A stretch of DNA of 64,000 nt from Bacteroidota bacterium (GCA_023429135.1 JAEYWD010000092.1:1-64000); one strand, 5' to 3'. Shown: positions 16,192 through 25,692, counted from the first letter of the stretch. The notes: generated from the sequence alone by a model not told the origin. A program made the numbers and translations.

Positions 16192-17040
16192 ATGTTCAAG
16201 CTTACATTACTCTTTGTACTCATTTTTAGTTGCTTTGCCCATGCTTATTCTCAATCGTTAACACTTAAGGATTTAATGTTCTACTTAAATCCCAGTAATT
16301 TCCAAAACGACTCAATACTCATCGGGAAAGGATTTTCGAGCGGGAAAATTTCTATCCTTTCCAAACAAGAGATAATGTATGTTTATAATAAGATGGAAAC
16401 ATCCGAATCGTTATACTTTGGTGGCGTTGATCATGATGTTGACTACAGGACCTTTCATATTTCCTATTATTTTAGTTCCTCGGCTCATAACAGCTACGCG
16501 ACATCGTTAAAAAGTAAATATCCGTCAAAAGGCAAGCAGTGGAATGGTGCTGAAAAATTCGAAAGTACTAACTATACTTTCTATCTGTATCCCAAAGACC
16601 TTATTAAGATATTCTCAAAGATAAAATTCAGGTTGGCCGATAATTGCAGGCTCACAGGAGTTTACGACAGTACCACAAATCAATTCGAGGAGCTAACAGG
16701 CAGCTTTTTTTTCGAGGAGTTCGATTCAACGGGCGTGGCAGTATTTAAAAGTAAATTAACCAGCTTAAAAGGAATGATAGATCTTCAGGGCGATGTAATT
16801 CTTCTGCCTAAGTGGGAATCAATTAGAAAAATATCCGGCAGCAATTATTATCTTTTGGGAAATTATGACAGCACCAGCGGTACCAATCCCAAAACAGGAA
16901 AATACTATATCAAATACGGAGTGACAGATTCAAAAGGGAAAGAAATTCTCCCGGCGATTTACGATTCTATTGAATTACAATCCGATGGTTTTCTTGTCAA
17001 GAAAAGCGGAGTTCAATCAACTGTAAAGCCCAATAAATAA
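16192..17040 (+). CDS. Secreted protein with WG-repeat-like C-terminal end, function unknown
   Basis: A signal peptide (MFKLTLLFVLIFSCFAHAYSQ) is followed by 260 residues with no clear domain. The end carries repeats of the WG/KWG type: a stretch with DLQGDVILLPKWESIRKI and another with DSKGKEILPAIYDSIEL, each reading about xDxxGxxIxPxxYDxI. WG repeats are common in secreted Bacteroidota proteins without known function. It is flanked by gaps on both sides and appears to be a single gene. Confidence 0.65.
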   Translation: MFKLTLLFVLIFSCFAHAYSQSLTLKDLMFYLNPSNFQNDSILIGKGFSSGKISILSKQEIMYVYNKMETSESLYFGGVDHDVDYRTFHISYYFSSSAHNSYATSLKSKYPSKGKQWNGAEKFESTNYTFYLYPKDLIKIFSKIKFRLADNCRLTGVYDSTTNQFEELTGSFFFEEFDSTGVAVFKSKLTSLKGMIDLQGDVILLPKWESIRKISGSNYYLLGNYDSTSGTNPKTGKYYIKYGVTDSKGKEILPAIYDSIELQSDGFLVKKSGVQSTVKPNK

Positions 17041-17189
17041 ATGATGGTACCCTGAAAAATAATGCCGGTATCCACCAGAGCTCAAGGCGAATGGTGGGCT
17101 AATATGGAAGAGGTTTTCCGTACGGATTGATCTGAGACCAAGATTCGCTTCAGAGCAGATGAGAAAATAAAATATTTTTGAACAAACGA

Positions 17190-17219
17190 TTGCGCATATC
17201 CCAATATTTTATAGTTTTG
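17190..17219 (+). promoter_or_regulatory. Bacteroidota-type promoter of the first GH105 gene
   Basis: TAGTTTTG (17212-17219) is a perfect -7 element and TTG (17190-17192) lies 19 bases upstream as the -33 element. The GH105 start codon is 22 bases downstream. Confidence 0.55.
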
Positions 17220-17241
17220 GGCAAAATTAATACTTAAGCAA

Positions 17242-18339
17242 ATGAAAAGAACATTAACTACCATTTTATTCATTGTGTTGGTATTGAGCGTTAATGCCCA
17301 AAACGACAATGCCTATTTTAAACCTAAATATGTTAAAAAGGCTATGACTAAAGCGTTGGACTGGCAACTAGCCAACCCAAAGCATAAATTATGGGATTGG
17401 ACCAACGGAGCCTTTTATACAGGGGTTTATTTGGGTTATGAATCTCTTAAGAAATCTTATATTCTCGATTCGTTGATGGCAATGGGTAACCGCAACCAGT
17501 GGAAACCTGGTCCCCGGGTTCATCATGCCGACGATTGGGCAATCTGTCAGACTTATATCGACCTGTACAGAATTAAGAAGGACCAGAAAATGATCCAGCC
17601 ATTTATCGACACATTAAAAGTGTTTGTTGATTCCAACAACCGTGAAGTGGCACGACATGGTATTACCTGGTGGTGGTGCGATGCTTTGTTTATGGGGCCT
17701 CCGGCACTCGTAAAACTTGGCGTAACCCTAAATGATCCCAGCTACTTTAAAATGAACGATACGCTTTTTAAACAATGCTACGACCGGCTTTTCGACCAGG
17801 AAGAAAACCTGTTTGCCCGTGATGCTTCTTACTTGTGGAAAGGTGAACCTACCGATAAGAAAGAAAAAAACGGACGTAAGATTTTCTGGGGTCGTGGTAA
17901 TGGCTGGGTAATGGGTGGCCTGGTGAAGGTAATATCCGAACTACCTGCCAATTATCCTACACGAAACTTTTACATCGATATTTATAAGAAAATGGCCGAT
18001 AAGCTTGTAATCATTCAGCATCCCGACGGTTTCTGGCGTACAAGTCTTCTGGATCCCGAAGCTTATCCTGGAGGTGAAGCCAGCGGTTCCAGCTTTTTCT
18101 GCTATGCTTTGGCCTGGGGTGTTAACAATGGAATTCTCGACCGGGATAAGTTTATGCCTGTGATAAAAAGATCGTGGGTTGCTTTATGCAAAGCGCAGAA
18201 AGAAAATGGTATGCTGGGATGGGTTCAACCTATTGGCGCCGATCCACAAAAGAATTTCTCGGCCGATAGTTGGGAAGTTTACGGTACAGGTGCTTTTGTA
18301 TCAGCAGGTTCCGAAATCCTCAAGTTAAAACTACAATAA
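17242..18339 (+). CDS. GH105 unsaturated rhamnogalacturonyl/glucuronyl hydrolase
   Basis: GH105 enzymes remove the 4,5-unsaturated uronic acid that polysaccharide lyases leave at the end of pectin fragments. The 365-residue protein has a signal peptide (MKRTLTTILFIVLVLSVNAQ), so it acts in the periplasm. The family's (alpha/alpha)6 landmarks are present: HHADDWAICQTY (Asp97/98), WWWCDALFMGPP with Asp147 matching the catalytic Asp143 of B. subtilis YteR, and FWGRGNGW (215-222). It has its own promoter and terminator. It heads the pectin region but is not in the main operon. Confidence 0.9.
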   Translation: MKRTLTTILFIVLVLSVNAQNDNAYFKPKYVKKAMTKALDWQLANPKHKLWDWTNGAFYTGVYLGYESLKKSYILDSLMAMGNRNQWKPGPRVHHADDWAICQTYIDLYRIKKDQKMIQPFIDTLKVFVDSNNREVARHGITWWWCDALFMGPPALVKLGVTLNDPSYFKMNDTLFKQCYDRLFDQEENLFARDASYLWKGEPTDKKEKNGRKIFWGRGNGWVMGGLVKVISELPANYPTRNFYIDIYKKMADKLVIIQHPDGFWRTSLLDPEAYPGGEASGSSFFCYALAWGVNNGILDRDKFMPVIKRSWVALCKAQKENGMLGWVQPIGADPQKNFSADSWEVYGTGAFVSAGSEILKLKLQ

Positions 18340-18370
18340 TGCAATACAATAGTTGAAATCTGCTTTTGTT

Positions 18371-18409
18371 AAAAAAGCCGTTAACAGGAAATTGTTAACG
18401 GCTTTTTTT
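18371..18409 (+). terminator. Intrinsic terminator of the first GH105 gene
   Basis: A stem pairing AAGCCGTTAAC with GTTAACGGCTT (11 bp) around a short loop is followed by a run of T. It separates the GH105 gene from the S9 peptidase gene and so argues against a shared transcript. Confidence 0.8.
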
Positions 18410-18477
18410 ATAAATTGTGCCATTATCCCAATTGCGGAACCAATCAGAATAGCTATACCACTTTAAAATCTTAACCT

Positions 18478-20895
18478 ATGAAGCATTTATTAATCATTTT
18501 TCTTCTTTTTATTTCTGCCTTCAGTTATGCGCAGGAAGATTTGATGTATCAGAAACCATCGCCCGAAATTCTTGCGCTGGCCGATTATGAAAGACCTCCT
18601 TCAGTATCTATGGATACTAAGAAAGATTATATGATTCTGATGTACAGGAGCACCTACAAGAGTCTCGACGATCTTAACCAGGAAGAGATGCGGCTTGGCG
18701 GATTGCGGATCAATCCAATCACCAATATTTCTTCTACAGTTACTTACTTCAATAATCTTAAAATCCGAAAAATTAAAGATTTTAAGGCTGAACCTGTCCA
18801 GGTTGCCGGTTTGCCTCAGAATCCAAAAATTACCAATATTTCATGGTCGCCCGACGATAAAAAGATAGCCTTCACAAATACCACCGAAACTGGTGTAGAG
18901 CTGTGGGTGATTGATGTTGTATCGGCAAAAGCAACAAAACTCACTGAGGCCAACTGTAACAGCAATATCGGGAGTCCGTTTAGCTGGTATCAGGATAGCC
19001 AGAGTCTGCTTGTTTATTTGATTCCGGCCAATCGCCCCAAACTTATTGATAACAAAAAGGACTTGCCCCAGGGCCCCATCGTTTCAACTGCCGATGGTAA
19101 GGTTTCGCAAAACAGAACATATCAGGATTTGCTGAAAAACAAAACTGATGAGCTGAACTTTGAAACTCTTGTTACTTCTGAACTTTACAAAGTTTCGCTC
19201 TCAGGAAGCAAGACGTTGTTCAAAGGCAAGGATATGTACGTTTCCCGCTCTTTTTCGCCCGATGGGAATTATGTTTTGTTAACAACCATAAAAAAGCCAT
19301 TTTCCTATATAGTACCTTATGGCCGGTTTCCGCAAACAACAGTTGTATACGATTTAAGCGGTAAAGAAATTAGAGTGGTGAATGAAGTGCCACTTACCGA
19401 AATTATGCCCAAGGGTTTTATGGCGGTTCGCAAAGGAAAACGATACATGGACTGGAGAGATGACAAACCAGCCACCCTGTCGTATGTTGAAGCGCTGGAT
19501 GGTGGCGATCCTGGTTTAAAAGTGGATTACAGGGATGAATTGTTTGTGTGGGATGCTCCTTTCACTTCCAATCCTCAATCGCTTGCAAAAACAAAACAGC
19601 GATTCAGTAATTTAATCTGGGGTGACGATAAAACTGCTATTTTGGGCGATTATTGGTACGATACCCGTAATACCAGAACCTATTTGCTAAACCCGTCTAA
19701 CCCTGCTGAACAACCAAAACTGGTTTTCGACCGCAATTACCAGGATATTTACAGTGATCCGGGAAATTTCGAGACCCGCGAAAACCAATATGGTCGCAGG
19801 GTTCTTGCTATTGAAAAAGGTAAACTCTTTTTAATTGGCGATGGCTATACTGCCAATGGTCAGTTTCCTTTTATTGATGAATTTAATATTCAAACGCTTA
19901 AAACAAATAGGGTATACCAGTCTTTGTACACAAATAGAAAGGAAGACATTTTCTCTATCGAGGATTTTAAGAATAATGTGGCGCTGGTTCAAATCCAGTC
20001 CAAAACCGATTTCCCCAACTATTATTTCCGTTATTTTAAGCAGAAGGAAAAACTCGATCAGATAACTTTCAATAAAAACCCTTTTGTGAGCATTCAGAAT
20101 GTAGAAAAAGAAGTGATAAAGTACAAAAGGAATGATGGTGTTGAACTTTCGGGAACCCTTTACCTGCCTGCTGGGTACGATAAAACAAAAAAGGAGAAGT
20201 TACCCTTGCTTATCTGGGCCTACCCCGAAGAATTCAAAGATAAGAGTAGCGCCGGACAATCGTCTAAAAATCCTAATGAGTTTACATTTCCTTATTACGG
20301 ATCGTTTGTGTACTGGGTAACCAAAGGATATGTAGTACTCGACGATGCTTCTTTTCCCATTATTGGAGAGGGCGAAAAAGAGCCTAACGACTCGTTTATC
20401 GAGCAGTTGGTGGCTAACGGCAGAGCTGCCATTGATGCAGTTGATAAACTAGGATATATCGATCGTACAAAAGTTGCTGTGGGAGGACACTCTTACGGTG
20501 CTTTCATGACTGCTAATCTTCTAACCCATTCCAGCGATTTTGCCTGTGGAATAGCCCGCAGCGGCGCTTATAACCGCAGTCTTACCCCTTTTGGTTTCCA
20601 GAGTGAGCAACGCAATTATTGGGATGTTCCCGAAGTTTACAATGGCATGTCACCATTTTATACTGCCCATAAAATGAAGAAACCAATTTTGCTGGTTCAT
20701 GGCGAGGCCGACAATAACCCGGGTACTTTTACCCTTCAAACCGAAAGATATTTTCAGGCTATTAAAGGTCTTGGAGGTAACGCCCGTATGGTTATATTGC
20801 CCAAGGAAAGTCATGGTTATGTTGCTAAGGAAAATATTCTGCATTTGCTGTGGGAGCAGGAGCAGTTCCTGGATAAGTATTTAAAAGGAAAGTAA
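18478..20895 (+). CDS. S9 family serine peptidase (prolyl oligopeptidase fold, glutamyl endopeptidase-like)
   Basis: The 805-residue secreted protein has a signal peptide (MKHLLIIFLLFISAFSYAQ), an N-terminal beta-propeller part with WSPDDKKIAF and FSPDGNYVLL blades, and a C-terminal alpha/beta-hydrolase domain. The catalytic triad reads Ser672 (GGHSYGAF), Asp745 (HGEADNNPG) and His779 (ESHGY). The VPYGRFPQTTVVYDLSG and WRDDKPATL stretches resemble the S9D glutamyl endopeptidase branch, so cleavage after Glu is possible. Its place in the pectin region may be chance; it could process envelope or glycoprotein peptides. Confidence 0.85.
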   Translation: MKHLLIIFLLFISAFSYAQEDLMYQKPSPEILALADYERPPSVSMDTKKDYMILMYRSTYKSLDDLNQEEMRLGGLRINPITNISSTVTYFNNLKIRKIKDFKAEPVQVAGLPQNPKITNISWSPDDKKIAFTNTTETGVELWVIDVVSAKATKLTEANCNSNIGSPFSWYQDSQSLLVYLIPANRPKLIDNKKDLPQGPIVSTADGKVSQNRTYQDLLKNKTDELNFETLVTSELYKVSLSGSKTLFKGKDMYVSRSFSPDGNYVLLTTIKKPFSYIVPYGRFPQTTVVYDLSGKEIRVVNEVPLTEIMPKGFMAVRKGKRYMDWRDDKPATLSYVEALDGGDPGLKVDYRDELFVWDAPFTSNPQSLAKTKQRFSNLIWGDDKTAILGDYWYDTRNTRTYLLNPSNPAEQPKLVFDRNYQDIYSDPGNFETRENQYGRRVLAIEKGKLFLIGDGYTANGQFPFIDEFNIQTLKTNRVYQSLYTNRKEDIFSIEDFKNNVALVQIQSKTDFPNYYFRYFKQKEKLDQITFNKNPFVSIQNVEKEVIKYKRNDGVELSGTLYLPAGYDKTKKEKLPLLIWAYPEEFKDKSSAGQSSKNPNEFTFPYYGSFVYWVTKGYVVLDDASFPIIGEGEKEPNDSFIEQLVANGRAAIDAVDKLGYIDRTKVAVGGHSYGAFMTANLLTHSSDFACGIARSGAYNRSLTPFGFQSEQRNYWDVPEVYNGMSPFYTAHKMKKPILLVHGEADNNPGTFTLQTERYFQAIKGLGGNARMVILPKESHGYVAKENILHLLWEQEQFLDKYLKGK

Positions 20896-20926
20896 TTCTT
20901 TGAGAACTCACAAAGGGTAATTTATT

Positions 20927-21045
20927 GAGGCTGTGTGAAAAGGTTGGAAAGTCTTCGACTACATCAGTCTGACGATTGACAATCAGCTATTGTCATATTG
21001 AGCGTAGTCGAAATATGACTAGTAATTGATTTTTCACACAGCCTC
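20927..21045. repeat. GAGGCTGTGTG inverted-repeat element with TTCGACTAC core (119 bp)
   Basis: The ends GAGGCTGTGTGAAAA (20927-20941) and its exact inverse (21031-21045) enclose a second inverted repeat, TTCGACTAC near 20954 and GTAGTCGAA near 21004. The right end is followed by five T residues, so it can also act as a terminator for the S9 peptidase gene on the plus strand. No transposase is linked. Confidence 0.75.
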
Positions 21046-21266
21046 TTTTTCTAGCATTTAATAACCTTTTAGTCGAAGCTTTCTCATAAAAGCCAGGCAG
21101 CACAATGTTTTTGGTTAATGCTGGCACCTTATTCCCTGAAGAAGGAAATTAGTTATTATAACTCATAAAGCTGAGAAATAACGCTTCGATTGTTAATTTT
21201 TTCCACATTTTTGTATTTGGAAAAACAGGCTTTTAATCGAGATGAAAACTAACACTTAAGCTGAAA

Positions 21267-24200
21267 TTGTATAACATGAAGTTAAAATTGAACTTCACAC
21301 ATTGTTTTTTCCAGGCCTTCTGTTCTGTTATAATGAAATCGGGTTTATTGATGGTTTTTCTATCCTTTTTTCTTAACACCCAAGGAGCCTATGTTGAAAA
21401 TAACCTGAACTTCGATTTTTATTCTCAGGAACAGGGCTTATCCAATAATCAGGTTCACTGCATATTTCAGGATAAAAAGGGTTGGATGTGGTTTGGGACT
21501 ACTCAGGGCGTTTGCCGTTTCGATGGTTATAAATTCACTGTTTTTAAGAACGATCCCGAAGATACTTCAAGTTTACAAGGTAATCTGGTGCGTACGATTT
21601 TTGAAGATCATAAGGGTAATTTATGGGTTGGAACCGAGAATGGCGGTTTAAATAAATTTAATCGCTTCAAGGAGAACTTTCAGCAATATTTTGCTTCTGG
21701 GGAAAAGCCTTTTCTAAAAGATGCCACTGTTTTATCCATACATAAAGATGAAAAGGGAAATTACTGGATTGGTACCAGTACCGGCCTTTATCGGATGAAG
21801 GATGAAACTGCCCTTGAACAGATTAGCCCTTCAAATAAAAGTTTCAAAGAATACGTCAGGGTGGTTCAGTCGGATAAGCACGGTCGTATTTGGATGGGTA
21901 CCAATAACGGAGTATGGATACTTGATCCAGGCAAAAACACAATTCAGAAAGTAAATCTGCAGCAAGGTTCTAAAGCTAATCAGGAAATCTGGGCCATTTT
22001 TAAAGACGATGATGGTAAGCTTTGGATCGGAACCTATTCGAGCGGAATCGTTATTGTTAATCCTGAAGACATGAGTCTTACACAGGTTTTTCTGGACCCG
22101 GACAATAGCCGGAGTGAAACTGTAAGAGCAATTATCAGGGACCATAACGGAAAATACTGGATAGGAACCCGCGGCGGACTTTATATTTACGAAAAAGGCA
22201 AAGGAGTTACAGCATTTTATTACCACGATGAACGGGAGCCGAAAAGTCTTGTGAACAACTCGGTTCAATGTATTTATCACGATACCAAAGGCGATGTATG
22301 GATTGGAACCCGTAATGGTATTAATTTCCTGATAGAAGAACGTCAGAATATCAGGGGATATAAAGGATTACCTGGTGATTACCGGTATCTTAATTGTGGT
22401 GAGGTTTATTGCTTTTGGATAGATGAAAAGAAACACCTATGGGTAGGTACGGAAAGCGGTGGTATTAATGTTCTCGACAGGCAAACCGGAAAATTCCGCT
22501 ATCTTACCTCGCAAAGAGACAATCCCAATTCACTTTCGGGTAACTGTATTAAAGCCATGGTGCCCGATGGTAAAGGTAACCTGTGGATAGGAACCTTTCT
22601 GGGAGGTCTGGATGTACTCAATTTGAAGACAGGAAAATATTCTCATTCTAAGCATAATCCTGCCGATCCGTTAACATTGTCCGATAACCGTGTATGGGCT
22701 ATACTTCGGGACAAGGAAGGAGGAATTTGGGTTGGCACTACCGGAGGTTTGGATAAATTCGATGCTGAGACAAGCAAATTCCATCGTTTTAACCACATAG
22801 TGAACGGGCAAAAGGTAAACTGGCTGGTTCAGGATGATGAAAATACTATTTGGATTGGAGCTGATGATTTATTTCTGTACGATCCTCAAACCAAAACTAC
22901 TAAACGATTTCAGGAACCGACCAGAAATATGCTTCGCGATTCGAAGGGTCGGTATTGGATTGCCACCCTCAATCGTGGGTTAGCTTTATTCTCGAAAGAG
23001 AAAGGTGTAATCAGATATTTTACCGAAAAAAACGGTTTAGCCAATAACCAAACATTGGCCATTCAGGAAGATAGTGATCATTTTCTCTGGATAAGTACTA
23101 CAAATGGGTTATCGAAGTTCGACCCCAAGTTGGAGCGTTTTCATAACTATTCTACCAAAAATGGTTTCCAAAATAACCAGTTTACTTATGGGGCTTATTA
23201 TAAAACCGACGAAGGCGAAATGATTTTTGGTGGTATCTCGGGATTCAATATTTTTCATCCTGCCAAAATAAATTCCGACGATTATTTTCCGCCCATCGTT
23301 TACACCGATTTAAAGGTCTCTAACAAGTCAGTTAAAATTGGCAATTCCTCAAAGGATTTATTAACAAAAAGTATTTCGGAAACTGATAAAATTGTTCTGA
23401 ATTACAATCAGAATTCGGTAACACTCGATTTTGCCGCCCTGGATTATGCAAATGGTTTGGGAATACTTTATTCCTTTTATCTCGAAGGTTTTGAGAAAGA
23501 ATGGAATGAACCAACTGTAAATCGCTCGGCTGCTTATACAAATCTCGATCCGGGCGAGTATACTTTCCGTTTGAAAGTTGTTTCGATAGGGCAAAAGGAA
23601 AGTAAGGACGGGCCTGTAATGAAAATCGTTGTTCGGCCTCCCGTTTGGAAAACCTGGTGGTTCAGACTTTTGTTCGTGTTAGTTCTGGGCGGAGTAATTT
23701 ATGGATTGGTTGTGTTCCTTATTACGCGGGAGAAACTCAGAAATGAGCTGGCTCTGGAGAGAATAAATGCAAAAAAGCTTCATGAACTCGATATGATGAA
23801 GCTGAGGTTCTATACAAACATCTCGCATGAGATTCGTACTCCATTAACTTTAATTTTGGGTCCGCTTCAAAAGCTTAGAAACAATTCAGTTCCGAAAAAC
23901 GAAATAAGAGGGCACCTTGATCTGATGCATCGCAACGCAAGTCAACTACACCAGCTTATTAACCAGTTGCTCGATTTTCGTAAACTCGAAACTGGTAATA
24001 TTCAGTTGAATCCAACTGTTGGAGATGTTGTGCCGTTTGTGGCAGAAATAGTTAAATCGTTTGATAAATATGCTGAAGATAAAGGAATTGAACTGAAGTT
24101 TAATTCTTTAAAAAAGGAAATTGTTACCAGTTTTGATGCCGATAAACTCGCGAAAATTCTTAACAATTTACTATCCAATGCATTCAAATTTACTCCCGAA

Positions 24201-25394
24201 AGAGGTAAAATCTCTGTTAATCTGGCCCTGATTTTCGATCGTGAAGGAGAAAACTCCGATACTGAAAACACCGAAGGCCGATTGATTGAGATTACTGTAA
24301 AGGATACCGGAATAGGCATTGAGGAAAAGAATCATGAGAAGATTTTTTCGCGCTTTTTCCAGGTCGACGATGGCAGGAACATGGCTGGTACAGGAATTGG
24401 ACTGGCGCTTACCCGCGAACTGGTGAAATTGCATAAAGGCAGAATTTCTGTTCAGAGTAAGCCGGGAAAGGGTTCGCGTTTTACAGTTTTACTGCCTTTT
24501 AGTGAACCAATAACCGAACCAACTTTACCTGTAAAATCGAATGAGGCAGGCGGTTACGAAACCAGCAGCGGTGAAAACAGTCAAACTCATGAAATTTCGA
24601 TGGCCGGGAAGAAAGTAATGCTTTTGATTGACGATAATGCTGATGTCAGGTTTTATTTAAAATCGCATTTCTCATCCAATTTTGAGGTGATCGAAGCTAA
24701 AAATGGTTATGAAGGTTGGGAAATTGCCCTGAAAGTTATTCCTGATATTATTATCAGCGATGTAATGATGCCGGATATGGATGGATTCGACTTCTGTAAA
24801 AAATTAAAGAAAGATATCCGCATTTCACATATACCGGTTATCCTGGTTACAGCTCTTGGATCGCGCGAGCATGAGCTTCGGGGATTAAGCTACGGAGCCG
24901 ACGATTATATTACCAAGCCTTTTGATATTGCAATTCTTCAGACTAAAGTTGAAAATACTCTTTCGGTCAGGCAATCGCTGCGTCAGAAATATACCGGCGA
25001 AATTTTACTTCAGCCTCGTAATGTTGTGTTAACTTCTCCCGATGAACGCTTCCTTCAGAAAGCCATTGACGTTATTGAACAGCATATTGCCGATCCCGAT
25101 TTGGACATTGAGCGTTACGGCTCTGAACTTGGCGTTAGCCGTATGCAGTTGTACAGAAAATTCGACGCCCTCACGGGGATGACAGTCAAAGAGTTTGTTC
25201 GAAATATCCGTTTAAAAAGAGCCGCTCAGCTTTTAGTACAGAAAAAAATGAATGTTTCGGAAGTGGCTTTTGCAGTCGGCTTTCGCGAAATATCCCACTT
25301 CCGTAAATGTTTTAAGCAGGAATTCGGAATGAGCGCCACCGATTTTGCGGATAAACATATTGAACCCCATATTCGTCCTCCTACAGAAGAGTAG
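21267..25394 (+). CDS. Hybrid two-component system regulator (HTCS): periplasmic sensor, kinase, receiver, AraC
   Basis: The 1375-residue protein carries a complete signalling pathway. After a signal segment come repeated two-component propeller blades (many W-x-G-T units, e.g. MWFGTTQGVCRFDG) to about 690, a Y_Y_Y domain, a membrane helix near 797-818, a histidine kinase with His854 (SHEIRTP), an ATPase domain, a receiver with Asp1165 (IISDVMMPDMDG), and an AraC-type DNA-binding end (about 1270-1370). HTCS proteins bind a glycan fragment in the periplasm and switch on the matching genes. The pectin operon 0.5 kb downstream is the obvious target. Confidence 0.93.
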   Translation: MYNMKLKLNFTHCFFQAFCSVIMKSGLLMVFLSFFLNTQGAYVENNLNFDFYSQEQGLSNNQVHCIFQDKKGWMWFGTTQGVCRFDGYKFTVFKNDPEDTSSLQGNLVRTIFEDHKGNLWVGTENGGLNKFNRFKENFQQYFASGEKPFLKDATVLSIHKDEKGNYWIGTSTGLYRMKDETALEQISPSNKSFKEYVRVVQSDKHGRIWMGTNNGVWILDPGKNTIQKVNLQQGSKANQEIWAIFKDDDGKLWIGTYSSGIVIVNPEDMSLTQVFLDPDNSRSETVRAIIRDHNGKYWIGTRGGLYIYEKGKGVTAFYYHDEREPKSLVNNSVQCIYHDTKGDVWIGTRNGINFLIEERQNIRGYKGLPGDYRYLNCGEVYCFWIDEKKHLWVGTESGGINVLDRQTGKFRYLTSQRDNPNSLSGNCIKAMVPDGKGNLWIGTFLGGLDVLNLKTGKYSHSKHNPADPLTLSDNRVWAILRDKEGGIWVGTTGGLDKFDAETSKFHRFNHIVNGQKVNWLVQDDENTIWIGADDLFLYDPQTKTTKRFQEPTRNMLRDSKGRYWIATLNRGLALFSKEKGVIRYFTEKNGLANNQTLAIQEDSDHFLWISTTNGLSKFDPKLERFHNYSTKNGFQNNQFTYGAYYKTDEGEMIFGGISGFNIFHPAKINSDDYFPPIVYTDLKVSNKSVKIGNSSKDLLTKSISETDKIVLNYNQNSVTLDFAALDYANGLGILYSFYLEGFEKEWNEPTVNRSAAYTNLDPGEYTFRLKVVSIGQKESKDGPVMKIVVRPPVWKTWWFRLLFVLVLGGVIYGLVVFLITREKLRNELALERINAKKLHELDMMKLRFYTNISHEIRTPLTLILGPLQKLRNNSVPKNEIRGHLDLMHRNASQLHQLINQLLDFRKLETGNIQLNPTVGDVVPFVAEIVKSFDKYAEDKGIELKFNSLKKEIVTSFDADKLAKILNNLLSNAFKFTPERGKISVNLALIFDREGENSDTENTEGRLIEITVKDTGIGIEEKNHEKIFSRFFQVDDGRNMAGTGIGLALTRELVKLHKGRISVQSKPGKGSRFTVLLPFSEPITEPTLPVKSNEAGGYETSSGENSQTHEISMAGKKVMLLIDDNADVRFYLKSHFSSNFEVIEAKNGYEGWEIALKVIPDIIISDVMMPDMDGFDFCKKLKKDIRISHIPVILVTALGSREHELRGLSYGADDYITKPFDIAILQTKVENTLSVRQSLRQKYTGEILLQPRNVVLTSPDERFLQKAIDVIEQHIADPDLDIERYGSELGVSRMQLYRKFDALTGMTVKEFVRNIRLKRAAQLLVQKKMNVSEVAFAVGFREISHFRKCFKQEFGMSATDFADKHIEPHIRPPTEE

Positions 25395-25397
25395 AAT

Positions 25398-25415
25398 GTT
25401 GTTGTTGTTGTTGTT
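25398..25415 (+). repeat. (GTT)6 microsatellite just after the HTCS stop codon
   Basis: Six GTT triplets begin three bases after the HTCS stop codon. It is outside the coding frame, so slippage would not alter the protein. Confidence 0.6.
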
Positions 25416-25454
25416 CAAATAGTTAAATCAAAAACTTCATTTGTCTGGGAGTAT

Positions 25455-25512
25455 TTCACCCGCATTTTGGGAAAATTACACCTTGTTTTGGAAATTCAAC
25501 CTTCGTTTTTGG
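25455..25512 (+). promoter_or_regulatory. Three ~20-bp direct repeats, likely regulator-binding sites
   Basis: Three units of form TTmAmCCnnnnTTTTGG start at 25455, 25476 and 25495: TTCACCCGCATTTTGG, TTACACCTTGTTTTGG and TTCAACCTTCGTTTTTGG. The 19-21 bp step is two helical turns, so the sites lie on one face of DNA, as expected for an AraC-type regulator that binds cooperatively. They lie between the HTCS gene and the pectin operon, about 430 bp before the operon's first gene. Binding by this HTCS is inference. Confidence 0.55.
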
Positions 25513-25584
25513 TACTTTATAATAGCATAAAAAATCCAATGGTGACTATTTTTACATCCAGCAAACGTTCTGTGAAATTGCTAT

Positions 25585-25692
25585 ATGAAAAATATTGAAA
25601 GACAAATAAGGAGAACTCAGACAACTATTGTTTTGATGGTTGTAGTACTAATCTCAATGCTCACAGTCCTCGGCTTTGGGATGTTTAACTGA
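25585..25692 (+). CDS. Possible 35-residue single-helix membrane peptide
   Basis: An ATG-initiated frame of 35 codons reads a basic start (MKNIERQIRRTQ), one strong hydrophobic helix (TIVLMVVVLISMLTVLGFGMF) and a stop. Positive-inside charge fits an inner-membrane helix. It lies downstream of the three direct repeats and 230 bp before the GH105 gene. It has no obvious ribosome site, but this is normal here. No family was recognised, and it may be chance. Confidence 0.4.
   Translation: MKNIERQIRRTQTTIVLMVVVLISMLTVLGFGMFN

Noticed and set aside
20927..21045. Inverted-repeat element read as a complete insertion sequence
   Set aside because: It is 119 bp with no coding frame or transposase; at best a non-autonomous element.
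21831..22280. 149-codon antisense frame in the HTCS sensor part
   Set aside because: It lies opposite regular propeller repeats, which produce long reverse frames by chance.
25455..25512. Direct repeats considered as a CRISPR array
   Set aside because: The units are only 16-18 bases, imperfect, three in number and without spacers of CRISPR length; no cas gene is present.
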